DNA of 64,000 nucleotides from NCBI RefSeq assembly GCF_011405655.1, contig NZ_AP022829.1:791001-855000 (forward strand), read 5' to 3'. Under the pieces are notes generated by a model that worked only from the letters and a program-made list of their open reading frames with translations, did no database searches and had not been told where the DNA came from. Positions 24,163 through 33,268 of the stretch are shown here, piece by piece (position 1 is the stretch's first letter; every line of letters starts with the position of its first letter). The stretch comes from Adlercreutzia hattorii. GTDB taxonomy: Bacteria; Actinomycetota; Coriobacteriia; Coriobacteriales; Eggerthellaceae. The position numbers and the translations under genes were made by a program.

Positions 24163-25425
24163 TTAGGCCACCGGCGGGGTGCCCTCCCAGTTGCCGGCGA
24201 TGGCGTCGATCATGACGCGGGCGCCGAAGGGCAGCTCACCGCATCCCACGACCTTGCGGGCCGGCTTGTGGTCGCCGAAGAAGGCGGCGTAGGCCTCGTT
24301 CATGGCGGCAAGATCGGCGATGTCGGCCAGGTACACATTCACCTTCACGATGTCTTCCACCGCGTGGTCGACCGACTCGACGATGGCCTTCACATAGGCG
24401 AGGCACTGGGCGGTCTGCTCGGCGACGGTGCCGTCGATGAGCTTGCCGGACAGATTGAGCGGCAGCTGGGCGGAGATGTTGTTGTAGTGCGAGAAGGCCA
24501 CGGACTGGGTGGCAAGCGGGCACTTCGGAGCGGCGTCGGTGTTGCACGCCTCGATGATGAGGCCGTGACGATCCTCGATGGCCTGGGGCGGGGTGCCGTC
24601 GCCATGGGAGACCACGGCCTCGACGGCCACGTCGCAGTGGTAGGGCAGATCCTTCACCGGCACCACGGTGCGGGCCGGCAGGTAGTTCACGGCGCGCGCG
24701 ATGCCGGAATCGGGGAAGAACGTCTTGTACACGTCGTCCACCACGCTCGCATCGGCCAGGTTCTTCACGAAGATGGTCACCTTCACGATGTCGTCGAAGG
24801 GCACGTCCACGGAGGTGAGGATGGCCTTCACGTTCGCGAGGCACTGCGCGGTCTGCGCGGCCACGTCGCCCAGGATGGGACGGCCCGTGCCGGGATCGAG
24901 CGGCAGCTGCATGGTGATGTTGTTGTAGTGGGAGAACGCCACGGTCTGGGTGGAGCCGGCGTCGTAGGGGGCGGCGTGGGTGTTGTTGGTGAGCTTCACC
25001 AGGTCGCCGGCCTGCGGGACCGACTGGGTTCCCTCGCCGTTATCGACAAGCGCCTCGATGAACACGAGTGCGCCCTGGGGCAGGGCGTCGATGGCCGCCA
25101 CGGTGCGGGCGGGCTGGTAGGTGGGGAAGAAGGAGGCCTGCACCTTCTCCACCGCGTTCAGATCCATGATGTCGGCCAAAAAGATGGACACGCGGATGAT
25201 GTCGTTCATGTCGTGGCCGATGCTCTCCACGATAGCCTGCAGGTTCTTGAGGCACTGCTCGGCCTGCTCGGCGGCGCCGCCCGCCACGATGGCACCCGTC
25301 GCCGGGTCGATGGGCAGCTGGGCGGAGAGGTTGTTGTAGTGGGAGAACGCCACCGTCTGGGAATACAGGTCGCTCACGGGCGCCTTGTCGGTGTTGCGGG
25401 CCACTACCACGTTCGGATCGCTCAT
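24163..25425 (-). CDS. Triple-domain RidA (YjgF/YER057c/UK114) protein
   Basis: The 420-residue protein consists of three complete RidA domains in tandem (about 1-145, 146-285, 286-420). Each has the SQTVAFSHYNNxSxQLP-like strand, the NxxAIxxS(I/V)...DIV(K/R)V segment, and PARxVxxxxLPxGAxVxIE/DA, which retains the arginine that binds the carboxylate of imine substrates. RidA normally works as a trimer of single domains with active sites at subunit interfaces, so this chain may fold as a covalent trimer. RidA hydrolyses reactive enamines/imines from PLP enzymes. The start at 25425 has AAAGGGG; the promoter is recognisable at 25480-25509. Divergence between domains suggests an old triplication. 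Confidence 0.88.
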   Translation of the reverse strand: MSDPNVVVARNTDKAPVSDLYSQTVAFSHYNNLSAQLPIDPATGAIVAGGAAEQAEQCLKNLQAIVESIGHDMNDIIRVSIFLADIMDLNAVEKVQASFFPTYQPARTVAAIDALPQGALVFIEALVDNGEGTQSVPQAGDLVKLTNNTHAAPYDAGSTQTVAFSHYNNITMQLPLDPGTGRPILGDVAAQTAQCLANVKAILTSVDVPFDDIVKVTIFVKNLADASVVDDVYKTFFPDSGIARAVNYLPARTVVPVKDLPYHCDVAVEAVVSHGDGTPPQAIEDRHGLIIEACNTDAAPKCPLATQSVAFSHYNNISAQLPLNLSGKLIDGTVAEQTAQCLAYVKAIVESVDHAVEDIVKVNVYLADIADLAAMNEAYAAFFGDHKPARKVVGCGELPFGARVMIDAIAGNWEGTPPVA

Positions 25426-25479
25426 TGGTACCCCTTTCAAAGGTAAGAATCAGCAGCGACGCACAAATTGTGCAAGTGC

Positions 25480-25509
25480 ATTAAACATGACGAAAAGAGT
25501 CGTTGTCAA
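25480..25509 (-). promoter_or_regulatory. Promoter of the triple-RidA gene
   Basis: On the minus strand, consensus -35 TTGACA (25504-25509), 18-bp spacer, -10 TTTAAT (25480-25485), about 55 bases before the start codon. Confidence 0.6.
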
Positions 25510-25859
25510 TGAGGAAAGCTTATTGCTACATTGTCGATGGGAAATTGGAGTGATCTTGACAAATGAAACTTCCGGGAATGCACAGGTCATGTCTGCAAAA
25601 TTTGAGCATATGAACAAAATCAAGTCAGTTATGGGTTTTTGGCGATGAAGTCGCGTCGATGGCACCTTAATTTCGACTCGCGTTGAGGTGGTAGCCGCAA
25701 ATCGACGAAGTTTAAGGTAAAACCGTTGATTTGAGGCTAGGTTTTAAAGACGGGGCGTTTGGGGCAAAAGGCGTTTTGGGCTGAGTCCTTGAACTGGATA
25801 AAGGGGATGTTTAGAATTATTCTCCATTTCAATGGCAATTCAAATGAAAGAAATTCTTA
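25510..25859. other. AT-rich non-coding spacer with an imperfect dyad
   Basis: This stretch is clearly richer in A/T than flanking genes and has no supported gene. An imperfect inverted repeat (ACCTTAATTTCG at 25664, versus CGAAGTTTAAGGT ending 25718) spans 55 bp. The hydrolase gene that follows has only a weak AAAGAAA ribosome site. Confidence 0.4.
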
Positions 25860-26669
25860 ATGCTTCGACTGCATATACTGGCCAGCGGCAGCGGCGGGAA
25901 TGCCGCCATTGTGGAGAATGCGGCGACGGGCGAGGGGGTACTTGTCGATTGCGGCATATGCAAGCGGGACTTCTTCGCCCGGGCCGAGGAAGCCGGGTTC
26001 AATTTGGAGAAGCTGCGGGCCGTCGTGATCACCCACGACCATGGCGACCATACGAAGGGGCTCGGCGTGGTCCTGCGCGGGCTGGCGAAGGCGGGGGCGC
26101 ATCCTGCGGTGTGCGCCAGCGAGGCGGTGTTCGCGGCCTCCGCGCCTCTGCGCGAGGCTGTGGCCAGCGTCGGCGCCGCGTTCGAGCCCTTCGACGGAGG
26201 CGATCGGCTCGATTTGGCCGGCCTGGCCGTGCGTCCCTTCCGCACTTCCCACGATGCGGCCGATTCCTACGGGTTTCGGTTCGAAGAGCGCGGAAGCGGT
26301 TGCGACTCCCTCGGCTACATGACCGACACCGGTGTCGTGACCGATGCGGCCTGGGAGGCGCTTTCCGGCGTGCACCTGCTGGCTCTGGAGAGCAACCACG
26401 ATGCGCGCATGCTTCAGATGGGCCCCTATCCCTACGTCATCAAGCAGCGCATCGCATCGGCGCGCGGGCATCTGTCCAACGACCAGGCGCGCGAGGCCCT
26501 GGATAACTTGGCTCACGAAAACTTGCGCGCGGTGGCGGCCATGCACGTTTCCCAGGAGAACAATACCTACCGGCTCCCGCGCGACACCTTCGAGGCCGTC
26601 ATCGCCGAGCGCGGCCTTCCCACGACGGTCTCTGTCGCCTTCCAAAATCGCCTCGTGACCATTGGGTAG
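25860..26669 (+). CDS. MBL-fold metallo-hydrolase, WalJ/YycJ-like
   Basis: This 269-residue protein opens with HILASGSGGNAAIVE, has the zinc motif THDHGDHTKG (about 58-67) and Asp in GYMTDTG. It then has the family-specific segment LESNHDARMLQMGPYPYVIKQRI...GHLSNDQA and AMHVSQENN. These features are diagnostic of the YycJ/WalJ branch, a DNA exonuclease-like hydrolase often linked to the WalKR two-component system and cell division in Firmicutes; no WalKR genes are nearby. It is cytosolic. It ends 5 bases from the convergent gene at 26675. Confidence 0.85.
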   Translation: MLRLHILASGSGGNAAIVENAATGEGVLVDCGICKRDFFARAEEAGFNLEKLRAVVITHDHGDHTKGLGVVLRGLAKAGAHPAVCASEAVFAASAPLREAVASVGAAFEPFDGGDRLDLAGLAVRPFRTSHDAADSYGFRFEERGSGCDSLGYMTDTGVVTDAAWEALSGVHLLALESNHDARMLQMGPYPYVIKQRIASARGHLSNDQAREALDNLAHENLRAVAAMHVSQENNTYRLPRDTFEAVIAERGLPTTVSVAFQNRLVTIG

Positions 26670-26674
26670 CGGCT

Positions 26675-27667
26675 CTACAGCTGCACGGCGTACACGCGGC
26701 CGGCGCCGCAGAGCTTGCCGAAGATGTACTTGTTGGAAGCCGACTCGTCGGTAGTGTAGACGCGCCCGTCATGGGATTCGATGCCCTCTTGCATGGGCGG
26801 TCCGACCAGATCTTCCGTCAGGTTGCGGGAATCGAGGCAGAACAGCTCCACCTCGTCGCCGGAACCGGTGGTGAAGGTGCCGTCGGGCGCGGCGAGGTTC
26901 ACGTTGTAGGCGAGCAGGTGCGAAGGGGCGATGCCGTAGGAGACCGACAGCACGATGCGCCCGTCGTCGGTCGTGCAGGTGCCCTGGACCATGCCGGGGA
27001 TGGAGAACACGTTGTCGGGCACCGTGGCGAAGCGGCCTGGACGGGTGGGATCGGCGGCGAAGGCGTACATGACGGCGGGGTTCTCGGTGCCGTCGGGCGT
27101 GGTGATGTGGTGGGCCTCGGGGGTCTCGTAGTCATTCGGGTAGTAGAAGTTCCCGAGCATGAGCTGTCCCTGCTCGATGTTCATGAAGGCAGGGGAGAAG
27201 TCGACGTCCACTTTCTCGGCGGCTTGCACGCAGGCGCCGTCCTCGGCGAACAGCAGGCTATCCATGGGGATGACGAGGTAGCCCTCCTCGCAGGCCAGAT
27301 AGGCGTACTGCTCGTTGGTGGTGATGGCCGAGCCGTGGCCGTCGTAGGCCGAGCCGTCGGGCAGGGCGACGAAGAACTTCGCGATGGTGCCGTCGGCGGC
27401 GCGGCGGTAGAGCGGCGAGGGGGAGTGGTCGGCCATGTACCCGCTGAACAGCCACGAGTCGTCGGCTTCCACGTGGTCGAGGTCCTGGGGGACGAAGCCG
27501 GTGTTGATGCCCGGGATGTCGAAGGGGGATTCCGCGCGGTCGAAGAAGGGAGCGAAAGCGACGCGCATATAAATGTTCAGGGCGACCACCGCGATAAGCG
27601 CGACGGCGACGATGGCGCCGATGACGATGCTGGTGATTTTCAGCGCCCGATGGCTTTTCGCGGCCAT
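26675..27667 (-). CDS. Membrane-anchored extracytoplasmic protein, unknown function
   Basis: A 330-residue protein with a short basic N-terminus and one transmembrane helix (about 10-31). A long outside domain follows with repeated strand-loop patterns (SWLFSGYMADHSPSPLYRRA, GHGSAITTNEQYAYLACEEGYLVIPMDSLL, SHDGRVYTTDESASNKYIFGKL). The spacing suggests a beta-propeller-like sensor or binding domain, but I do not recognise a named family. It is a single gene: a WalJ-like gene is convergent on one side, and the deformylase-like gene is divergent on the other. AAGGAGGT precedes the start. Confidence 0.65.
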   Translation of the reverse strand: MAAKSHRALKITSIVIGAIVAVALIAVVALNIYMRVAFAPFFDRAESPFDIPGINTGFVPQDLDHVEADDSWLFSGYMADHSPSPLYRRAADGTIAKFFVALPDGSAYDGHGSAITTNEQYAYLACEEGYLVIPMDSLLFAEDGACVQAAEKVDVDFSPAFMNIEQGQLMLGNFYYPNDYETPEAHHITTPDGTENPAVMYAFAADPTRPGRFATVPDNVFSIPGMVQGTCTTDDGRIVLSVSYGIAPSHLLAYNVNLAAPDGTFTTGSGDEVELFCLDSRNLTEDLVGPPMQEGIESHDGRVYTTDESASNKYIFGKLCGAGRVYAVQL

Positions 27668-27895
27668 GGCGACCTCCTTAAGCGTTGGCAGTTCGGCGAG
27701 CGACGATGGCTCGGCTTCAGCATACCTTATGCCCGCGCTTCGCGCGCCGGCTCGTGGGCGCTACGTCATGAGTTTGTTTCAGATCGCTTCGTCTGGCGGA
27801 TGGTTGCCCTTGAGCGCCGTCGGTGGTGTATACTCTTTAGTCGCATTTTTCACGAGCGCGGCGGCCCGTGCCGTCGCAAACCCGAAGGAGCCCCT

Positions 27896-28315
27896 GTGAT
27901 CAGAGAGATTATCACCGACGAGGAAATCCTGTCGAAGCCCTGCGATGCCGCCACGGCCGCCGACGCCGCCATCGCCGACGATTTGGTGGAGACGCTGCTT
28001 GCCAGCGACGAGGCCGTGTGCCTGGCCGCCAACCAGATCGGCGAGACAAAGCGCATTGTCGCCTATCTGAACGAGGCCGGCCGCCCGCAGGTCATGTACA
28101 ACCCGCGCGTCACCCAGAAGCTGAAACCCTACACCGCTGTGGAGGCATGCCTCTCGCGCGAGGAGCCGACGGCCGTCACGCGCTACGACTGGGTGCGCGT
28201 GAGCTACGAGGTGCTGGTCGACGGCGAGCTTGTGGAGCGCAAGAAGAAGCTCGAGGGCAACGCCGCCCAGGCCGTGCAGCACATGATCGACCACTGCGAG
28301 GGCATCCTTGTCTAG
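27896..28315 (+). CDS. Peptide deformylase-like protein lacking the catalytic glutamate
   Basis: A 139-residue protein with the deformylase layout: CLAANQIGE at 42-50 (motif 1, usually GLAAxQ), EACLS at 83-87 (motif 2, metal ligand Cys85), and QHMIDH at 128-133 (motif 3, usually QHExDH). The metal ligands Cys85, His129 and His133 remain, but the catalytic Glu is Met130 and the Gly of motif 2 is Ala, so normal deformylation is doubtful. Length is 20-30 residues below typical enzymes. GTG 27896 follows GAAGGAG. Its last codons overlap the HelD start by 8 bases, implying one transcript. Confidence 0.8.
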   Translation: MIREIITDEEILSKPCDAATAADAAIADDLVETLLASDEAVCLAANQIGETKRIVAYLNEAGRPQVMYNPRVTQKLKPYTAVEACLSREEPTAVTRYDWVRVSYEVLVDGELVERKKKLEGNAAQAVQHMIDHCEGILV

Positions 28316-30497
28316 GGAAGGGCAACAGAGCGCCGGCGCCCCTTCCGTAGGGGGCGACCTTGGTCGCCCCTCGGCCGCGACCGGGCAGGAGGCCGCGGAT
28401 CTCGTCTTCGCCGCCGAACAGGCGCACCTGAGCGAGACCTACGGCAAGCTGGAGAAGATCGGCCGCGATGCGATAGCCGCCATGGAGGCCGTGGCGCGTG
28501 ATGCCGCCGAGGACAAGAAGTCCATGGCCGAGGAGCTGGCCGTGAACTTCGCCACCTGGGATGACATCCTGGAGACCCATGCCGACATCGTGGCCATGAA
28601 CAACATCATCGAGGCCCACGACATGGCCAACTCCGTGCAGGCCGAGCGCCTGCGAGCCGTGGAAGTGCTCCTGCGCGAGCCCTACTTCGCGAAGATCGCG
28701 CTGCAGTTCAAGGAAGGGGCGCCGGCCAAAGAGCTCTACATCGGCTCGGCGGGCATCTCGGACGAGAACTATCGGCGCCTGGTCGTGGACTGGCGAAGCC
28801 CCGTGGCCGAGGTGTACTACAACCAGACCATGGGCCCCACCTCCTATGTGGCCGATGGGCGCACCATCCACGTGGACTTGCAGCTGCGCCGCCAGTTCGA
28901 AATAGAAGAGGACCGTCTCATCACCTACTTCGATTCGGATGTGGCCATCGAGGACAAGCTGCTGCTCGCGTCGCTTTCCCGCGGGCGCTCGGCCCATATG
29001 CAGGCCATCACTGCTACCATCCAGCGCGAGCAGAACGCCGTCGTGCGCCACGAGGACGTGCCGGTGCTTCAAGTGGCGGGCATCGCCGGCTCGGGCAAGA
29101 CCTCGGTGTTCATGCAGCGCATCGCGTATCTGTTCTACCAGCATCGCGGCGCCCTGGATCCGACCCAGGTCTTCCTCATCTCGCCAAATCCGGTCTTCGG
29201 CCGCTACATCGACCGCGTGCTGCCCGACCTCGGCGAGCGCAACCCGGAGATTCTCACCTGGGAGGAGTTCCTCTCGCCGCTGCTTCCCGCCGGGCGCGGC
29301 GTGGGCGAGAGCGACGTATCGCTTGAGCGCCTGCGGGCCATTGATGCGGCGGTGGCCTCCTTCGAGTTCGCACGCAGCGACTTCCGCGACATCACGAGCG
29401 CCGGCGTGCGCCTGCTCGGCGGGGATGCGGTGGAGAAGGTGTCGGCGAAGTTCGCGAACCTGCCTGCCGGGCCGCACCGGGCGACGCTCATGGCCGAAGA
29501 GCTGTCCGTTCGCCTGACGGCGCGGTTGAAGTCGCTGGCGGCTCAGGAGGACACCCACGACGAGATCGCCTCGCTTCCCGTGGACGAGCAACTGCGCCTG
29601 TTCGGCGAGGTCTTCGATCCCCAAAGCGACGAGGAGGCCCGCACGCTGGCCCTCGTGTATTTGGAAGAGAAGCACACCGATGCCCTGCGCGCCATGGAGG
29701 CCATGGAGTGGCTGGATGTCGATCGCGTGGCCGCGCGCCTGCTCGGCCGCGAGGGGCTGACCTCGGTGGAGTGGGTCTACCTGAAGATGGCGCTGACCGG
29801 TCTTGGCAACCCCGAGGCGCGCTACGTCATGATCGACGAGGCCCAGGACTACTCCCAGGGCCAGCTGGCGGTGCTTGCCCGCTACTTCCGTCGGGCGCAC
29901 TTCCTGCTTCTGGGCGATCCGAACCAGGCCATCTTCGAGGGCACGGCCACGTGGGACGAGATGCGCGCGGTGTTCGAGGAGATGCGCGGTTCTGTGTCGC
30001 AGTGCCGCCTCATGACGAGCTACCGCTCCACGCCGGCCATCACCGACCTGTTCGCGCGGCTTCTGCCCGCGGGCGAGGCCATGGAGGTTGCCTCGGTGCA
30101 GCGCGAGGCGCCGGCTCCGGAGATTGTGGTGTGCGAGAACGCCGACGAGTGGAAGGCCGCGTTGGTGGAAGCAGTGCGCGTCGCGTGCGACGCCGGCGGC
30201 TTAACGGCGGTGATCGTCCCCTGGAAGAACGACGCCAAACGCCTCGCAAAGACGCTGGACGGCGTCACCGTGCTCGGCGAGGGCGACAGCCTGCCGGAAA
30301 CGGGGATCGTCGTGGTGCCGCTGAAGCTGGCGAAGGGGCTCGAGTTCGACCGCGTCATCATCCCCGACGCCTCGGCCCGAGCCTTCCCGAACAGCGACAT
30401 CGCCCGGCGTCGCCTCTACACCACCATCAGCCGCGCCACCCGCCACCTCACCATCCTGTCCAACGGCGAACTGACGGAACTGCTCAACCAAGGTTGA
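28308..30497 (+). CDS. helD: HelD-type UvrD-like helicase (RNA polymerase-recycling ATPase)
   Basis: A 729-residue superfamily 1 protein: a long N-terminal coiled coil (about 30-115) typical of HelD arms that enter RNA polymerase, and Walker A GIAGSGKTSV (about 258-267). Then DEAQDYS (Walker B), LLGDPNQAIF, the SYRSTPAIT motif, and a C-terminal GLEFDRVIIPDAS...RRLYTTISRATRHL. HelD removes stalled RNA polymerase from DNA using ATP, and in actinobacteria can confer rifamycin tolerance. The start is TTG 28308, overlapping the deformylase-like stop codon; no better start with a ribosome site is visible, which fits coupled translation. Confidence 0.88.
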   Translation: MSREGQQSAGAPSVGGDLGRPSAATGQEAADLVFAAEQAHLSETYGKLEKIGRDAIAAMEAVARDAAEDKKSMAEELAVNFATWDDILETHADIVAMNNIIEAHDMANSVQAERLRAVEVLLREPYFAKIALQFKEGAPAKELYIGSAGISDENYRRLVVDWRSPVAEVYYNQTMGPTSYVADGRTIHVDLQLRRQFEIEEDRLITYFDSDVAIEDKLLLASLSRGRSAHMQAITATIQREQNAVVRHEDVPVLQVAGIAGSGKTSVFMQRIAYLFYQHRGALDPTQVFLISPNPVFGRYIDRVLPDLGERNPEILTWEEFLSPLLPAGRGVGESDVSLERLRAIDAAVASFEFARSDFRDITSAGVRLLGGDAVEKVSAKFANLPAGPHRATLMAEELSVRLTARLKSLAAQEDTHDEIASLPVDEQLRLFGEVFDPQSDEEARTLALVYLEEKHTDALRAMEAMEWLDVDRVAARLLGREGLTSVEWVYLKMALTGLGNPEARYVMIDEAQDYSQGQLAVLARYFRRAHFLLLGDPNQAIFEGTATWDEMRAVFEEMRGSVSQCRLMTSYRSTPAITDLFARLLPAGEAMEVASVQREAPAPEIVVCENADEWKAALVEAVRVACDAGGLTAVIVPWKNDAKRLAKTLDGVTVLGEGDSLPETGIVVVPLKLAKGLEFDRVIIPDASARAFPNSDIARRRLYTTISRATRHLTILSNGELTELLNQG

Positions 30498-30509
30498 GCG
30501 AAGCGGGAT

Positions 30510-30633
30510 GCGGGGTGCCGCTCACCAAGCGAGTTCCGCAGATGGTATCGAAGGCAGTAAATAAGAGGGAGTAAATAGCCCTAACGCCTTCGATACCAGC
30601 GAGGACTGTTTGAGCGACTGAGCGGTACCCCGC
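30510..30633. repeat. Nested palindromic intergenic element, family D
   Basis: The outer arms (GCGGGGTGCCGCTCA at 30510-30524, inverted at 30619-30633) match with one mismatch. The inner arms (TGGTATCGAAGGC at 30543-30555, inverted at 30586-30598) are perfect. Total 124 bp, with an A-rich 30-base centre. It fills the gap between HelD and the ABC exporter. Confidence 0.65.
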
Positions 30634-30674
30634 AGCCCGCCCTCGGGGAGCCGCAAGAAGAGAAGAGAGGATCG

Positions 30675-32459
30675 ATGTCGAAGAAGCAATCGCTTACGAT
30701 GCGTAGTTTGCACTACTACTGGCTGGCGACGCGCAATCACCTGGGCTTGTTCGTGGCGCTCGTCGCCTCGACGATCGGGTTCTGCGGCTTTCTCACCTAC
30801 GGCAACCCCTACGTGATGAGCCTCATCGTCGATCGCATCAGCGCCGACCCGGTGGCTCCCGAGGCCGTGTTCGACGTGTTCGGCCCCTACATCGCCGCGC
30901 TCATCGGCATCAATCTGGCGGGACAGACCTGCAGCAAGCTTCAGGACTACACGTTGTGGAAGCTGCAGATCGCCGTGAACTACGATTTGGCCACCATGGC
31001 CTTCGATTGTTTGTGCAACCAGTCGCTGTCGTTCCATTCCAACCGCTTCGGTGGCACGCTCGTCAGCCAGACCTCGAAATTCATGGCCGGTTACACCCAG
31101 CTTCTGCAGACCATGAACTTCCCGTTTTTGCCGATCCTCTGCTCCATCACCTTCACCTGCCTCATCTTGTTTCCGGTGGTGCCGGCCTATGCGGCGGTGC
31201 TCATGGCGATGCTCGCGGTGTACGCAGTCATCAGCTACCTCATGTACAAGCGCATCCTGCATCTGAATGAAAAGGCCGCCAGCGCCCAGAACCAGCTGTC
31301 CGGCGAACTGTCGGATGCGGTCACGAACATCCTGGCCGTGAAGACCTACGGGCGCGAGGACTACGAGCGGCGGCTGTTCGACACGGCGAATCGCGAGGTG
31401 GTGGCGCGCGATTCGAAGCGCATGCGGGCCTCGCTTGCCCGTGGCATCACCACGGCGGCCATCACCGTGGTCATCATGTCCGTGGTGACGGTGTTCATCT
31501 CCGGCGGCAACGCCTGGTTCGGCATCACGCCGGGCACGGTCATCCTCATGTTCACCTACACGAACACGGTGACGAACCAGTTCAACTTCATCAACACGGG
31601 CCTGCAGCGCATCAACCAGGCCTTCGGCGACGCGAGCGGCATGACGGCGGTGCTCGATGAGCCGCGCCTGGTGGCCGACAAGCCCGGCGCGCAACCGCTC
31701 GATGTGGAACTGGGCGACATCAACTTCAAGGACATCAACTTCTGGTACACCGACGGCGATGTGAAGACCCAGGTGTTCCGCGATTTCAACCTTCAGATTC
31801 CTGCGGGACAGCGTGTGGGCCTTGTCGGCATGTCCGGTGCGGGGAAGACGACGCTCACGAAGCTTCTGCTGCGCCTGGCCGACATCCAGGAGGGCGAGAT
31901 TTTGGTGGACGGCCAGAACGTGGCCGACGTGACCCAGCAGTCGTTGCGCCGGCAGATCGCCTATGTGCCCCAGGAGGCGCTGCTGTTCCACCGCTCCATC
32001 GCCGAGAACATCGCCTACGGGCGGCCCGACGCCACGATAGAGGAGATTCGCGAGGCGGCCCGGGCGGCCAACGCGCTCGAGTTCATCGAGGATTTGCCCC
32101 AGGGGTTCGACACCATCACCGGTGAGCGCGGCATCAAGCTGTCGGGCGGTCAGCGCCAGCGTATCGCCATCGCCCGCGCCATGCTGGCCGACTGCCCCAT
32201 CCTCGTGCTGGATGAGGCCACGAGTGCGCTCGATTCGGAGAGTGAGGCCGCCGTGCAGGAGGCCCTTGCGCGCCTTATGGAGGGCCGCACCGCCATCGTG
32301 GTGGCCCACCGCCTCTCCACCGTGGCGAGCCTCGACCGCATCGTCGTGCTGTCCCAGGGACGTATCGTGGAGGACGGCCCCCATGCCGAGCTCGTGGCGA
32401 AGGGCGGCGACTACGCCCGCCTCTGGAACCGCCAAACCGGCGCCTTCGCGGGGGAGTAG
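30675..32459 (+). CDS. ABC transporter, fused permease-ATPase (exporter type)
   Basis: A 594-residue half-transporter: six membrane helices in about 1-310, then an ATPase domain with Walker A (MSGAGKTTLTK, about 387-396), Q-loop YVPQEALLFHRSIAENI, signature LSGGQRQRIAIARAML (about 489) and Walker B ILVLDEATSALDSE. It must dimerise; as no partner gene is adjacent, a homodimer is likely. Relatives export lipids, peptides or drugs. The start at 30675 has GAGAGGA. A gap of 177 bases containing repeat D separates it from HelD, so it probably has its own promoter. A convergent terminator hairpin follows. Confidence 0.88.
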   Translation: MSKKQSLTMRSLHYYWLATRNHLGLFVALVASTIGFCGFLTYGNPYVMSLIVDRISADPVAPEAVFDVFGPYIAALIGINLAGQTCSKLQDYTLWKLQIAVNYDLATMAFDCLCNQSLSFHSNRFGGTLVSQTSKFMAGYTQLLQTMNFPFLPILCSITFTCLILFPVVPAYAAVLMAMLAVYAVISYLMYKRILHLNEKAASAQNQLSGELSDAVTNILAVKTYGREDYERRLFDTANREVVARDSKRMRASLARGITTAAITVVIMSVVTVFISGGNAWFGITPGTVILMFTYTNTVTNQFNFINTGLQRINQAFGDASGMTAVLDEPRLVADKPGAQPLDVELGDINFKDINFWYTDGDVKTQVFRDFNLQIPAGQRVGLVGMSGAGKTTLTKLLLRLADIQEGEILVDGQNVADVTQQSLRRQIAYVPQEALLFHRSIAENIAYGRPDATIEEIREAARAANALEFIEDLPQGFDTITGERGIKLSGGQRQRIAIARAMLADCPILVLDEATSALDSESEAAVQEALARLMEGRTAIVVAHRLSTVASLDRIVVLSQGRIVEDGPHAELVAKGGDYARLWNRQTGAFAGE

Positions 32460-32494
32460 GGGCTGGTTTTCGCGTTCGTGCGGCGATTGGCAAG

Positions 32495-32523
32495 CTATTC
32501 GCCGCAGAATTTGCGGTGAATAG
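32495..32523. terminator. Terminator-like hairpin between convergent genes
   Basis: CTATTCGCCGCA (32495-32506) pairs with TGCGGTGAATAG (32512-32523) with one G-T wobble and a 5-base loop. Confidence 0.5.
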
Positions 32524-32564
32524 GGAAAGGCGCAGGGTGCGACGCGAATTTGCGCAGGACTGGT

Positions 32565-33041
32565 CTACAGCTTCACGACGGTGTCAGTGGGGCCGGATTC
32601 GGTGGCGCTTACGAGAACGGTGGCCGAGGGGGAGGCGACATCGCCGGTGCACAGGGCGTAGAGGCCCGGACGGTTCACGGTGACGGCGCCGAGCTCGTCG
32701 GCGGACAGCGTGCGGTCGCGGGAGGGAACGACGGTGCCGTCCTCAGCCACAGCGGCGGTGCAGAGGTAGACTTCGTCGGCGCCGCTTTCCACGGCGAAGG
32801 TGAGGCCCGTTTCCGTGGCGCTGGCGGAGCCCGTGCCCTCCACGGCGGCGCGGCCGTCGCTATGGCAGGAGGCGCATTGCTCGCCGGATTTCGTGATGGG
32901 ATGGTTTGATGCGCAGCCGACCAGGGCGAGGGCGCTCATGGTTAAGAGGGCGGCGAGGGCGAGTGCGGCGAAGCGCCTGCGCTGGCGATGCGAATGCGTG
33001 GTAGTGCCGGTACTGGTACAGGGTGAGGCGAAAAGGCCCAT
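32565..33041 (-). CDS. Small lipoprotein with one CxxCH heme-c motif
   Basis: A 158-residue precursor: a signal peptide with lipobox LVGC at about 40-43, then SNHPITKSGEQCASCHSDGR, which has a single CASCH heme-attachment motif, followed by a Thr/Ser/Val-rich beta domain without further hemes. The Tat/Sec choice is unclear; there is no RR motif, so Sec is likely, as for c-type cytochromes. An anchored monoheme protein could pass electrons to outside reductases such as the five flavoproteins in this window, but it is not linked to any of them. GAGGAGGAC precedes ATG 33041. The heme motif is clear; function is inferred. Confidence 0.75.
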   Translation of the reverse strand: MGLFASPCTSTGTTTHSHRQRRRFAALALAALLTMSALALVGCASNHPITKSGEQCASCHSDGRAAVEGTGSASATETGLTFAVESGADEVYLCTAAVAEDGTVVPSRDRTLSADELGAVTVNRPGLYALCTGDVASPSATVLVSATESGPTDTVVKL

Positions 33042-33268
33042 GAGTCCTCCTCGGGATGGGGCGGCGGATGCGGTTTCGCGTTCTTCGTGTCGCGTCCATC
33101 ATACTCAGAGCTGCTACCCGAGTAAGTTGCAAGCAGAGAATCCGGCAAGTTTTTCGAGGTTACCGACATGCCTTAGGGAGTCGCAAGGCCTTGCGCTTAC
33201 CCCGCACTGCGAACAGACAAGTTGTGGTAACCTCAAGTGTTCGCATTCGGCAATTGAAAGGAGGCGCG

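Noticed and set aside
30522-32435. A 637-codon minus-strand frame opposite the ABC exporter
   Set aside because: Antisense composition and no start signal; Walker and signature motifs are on the plus strand.
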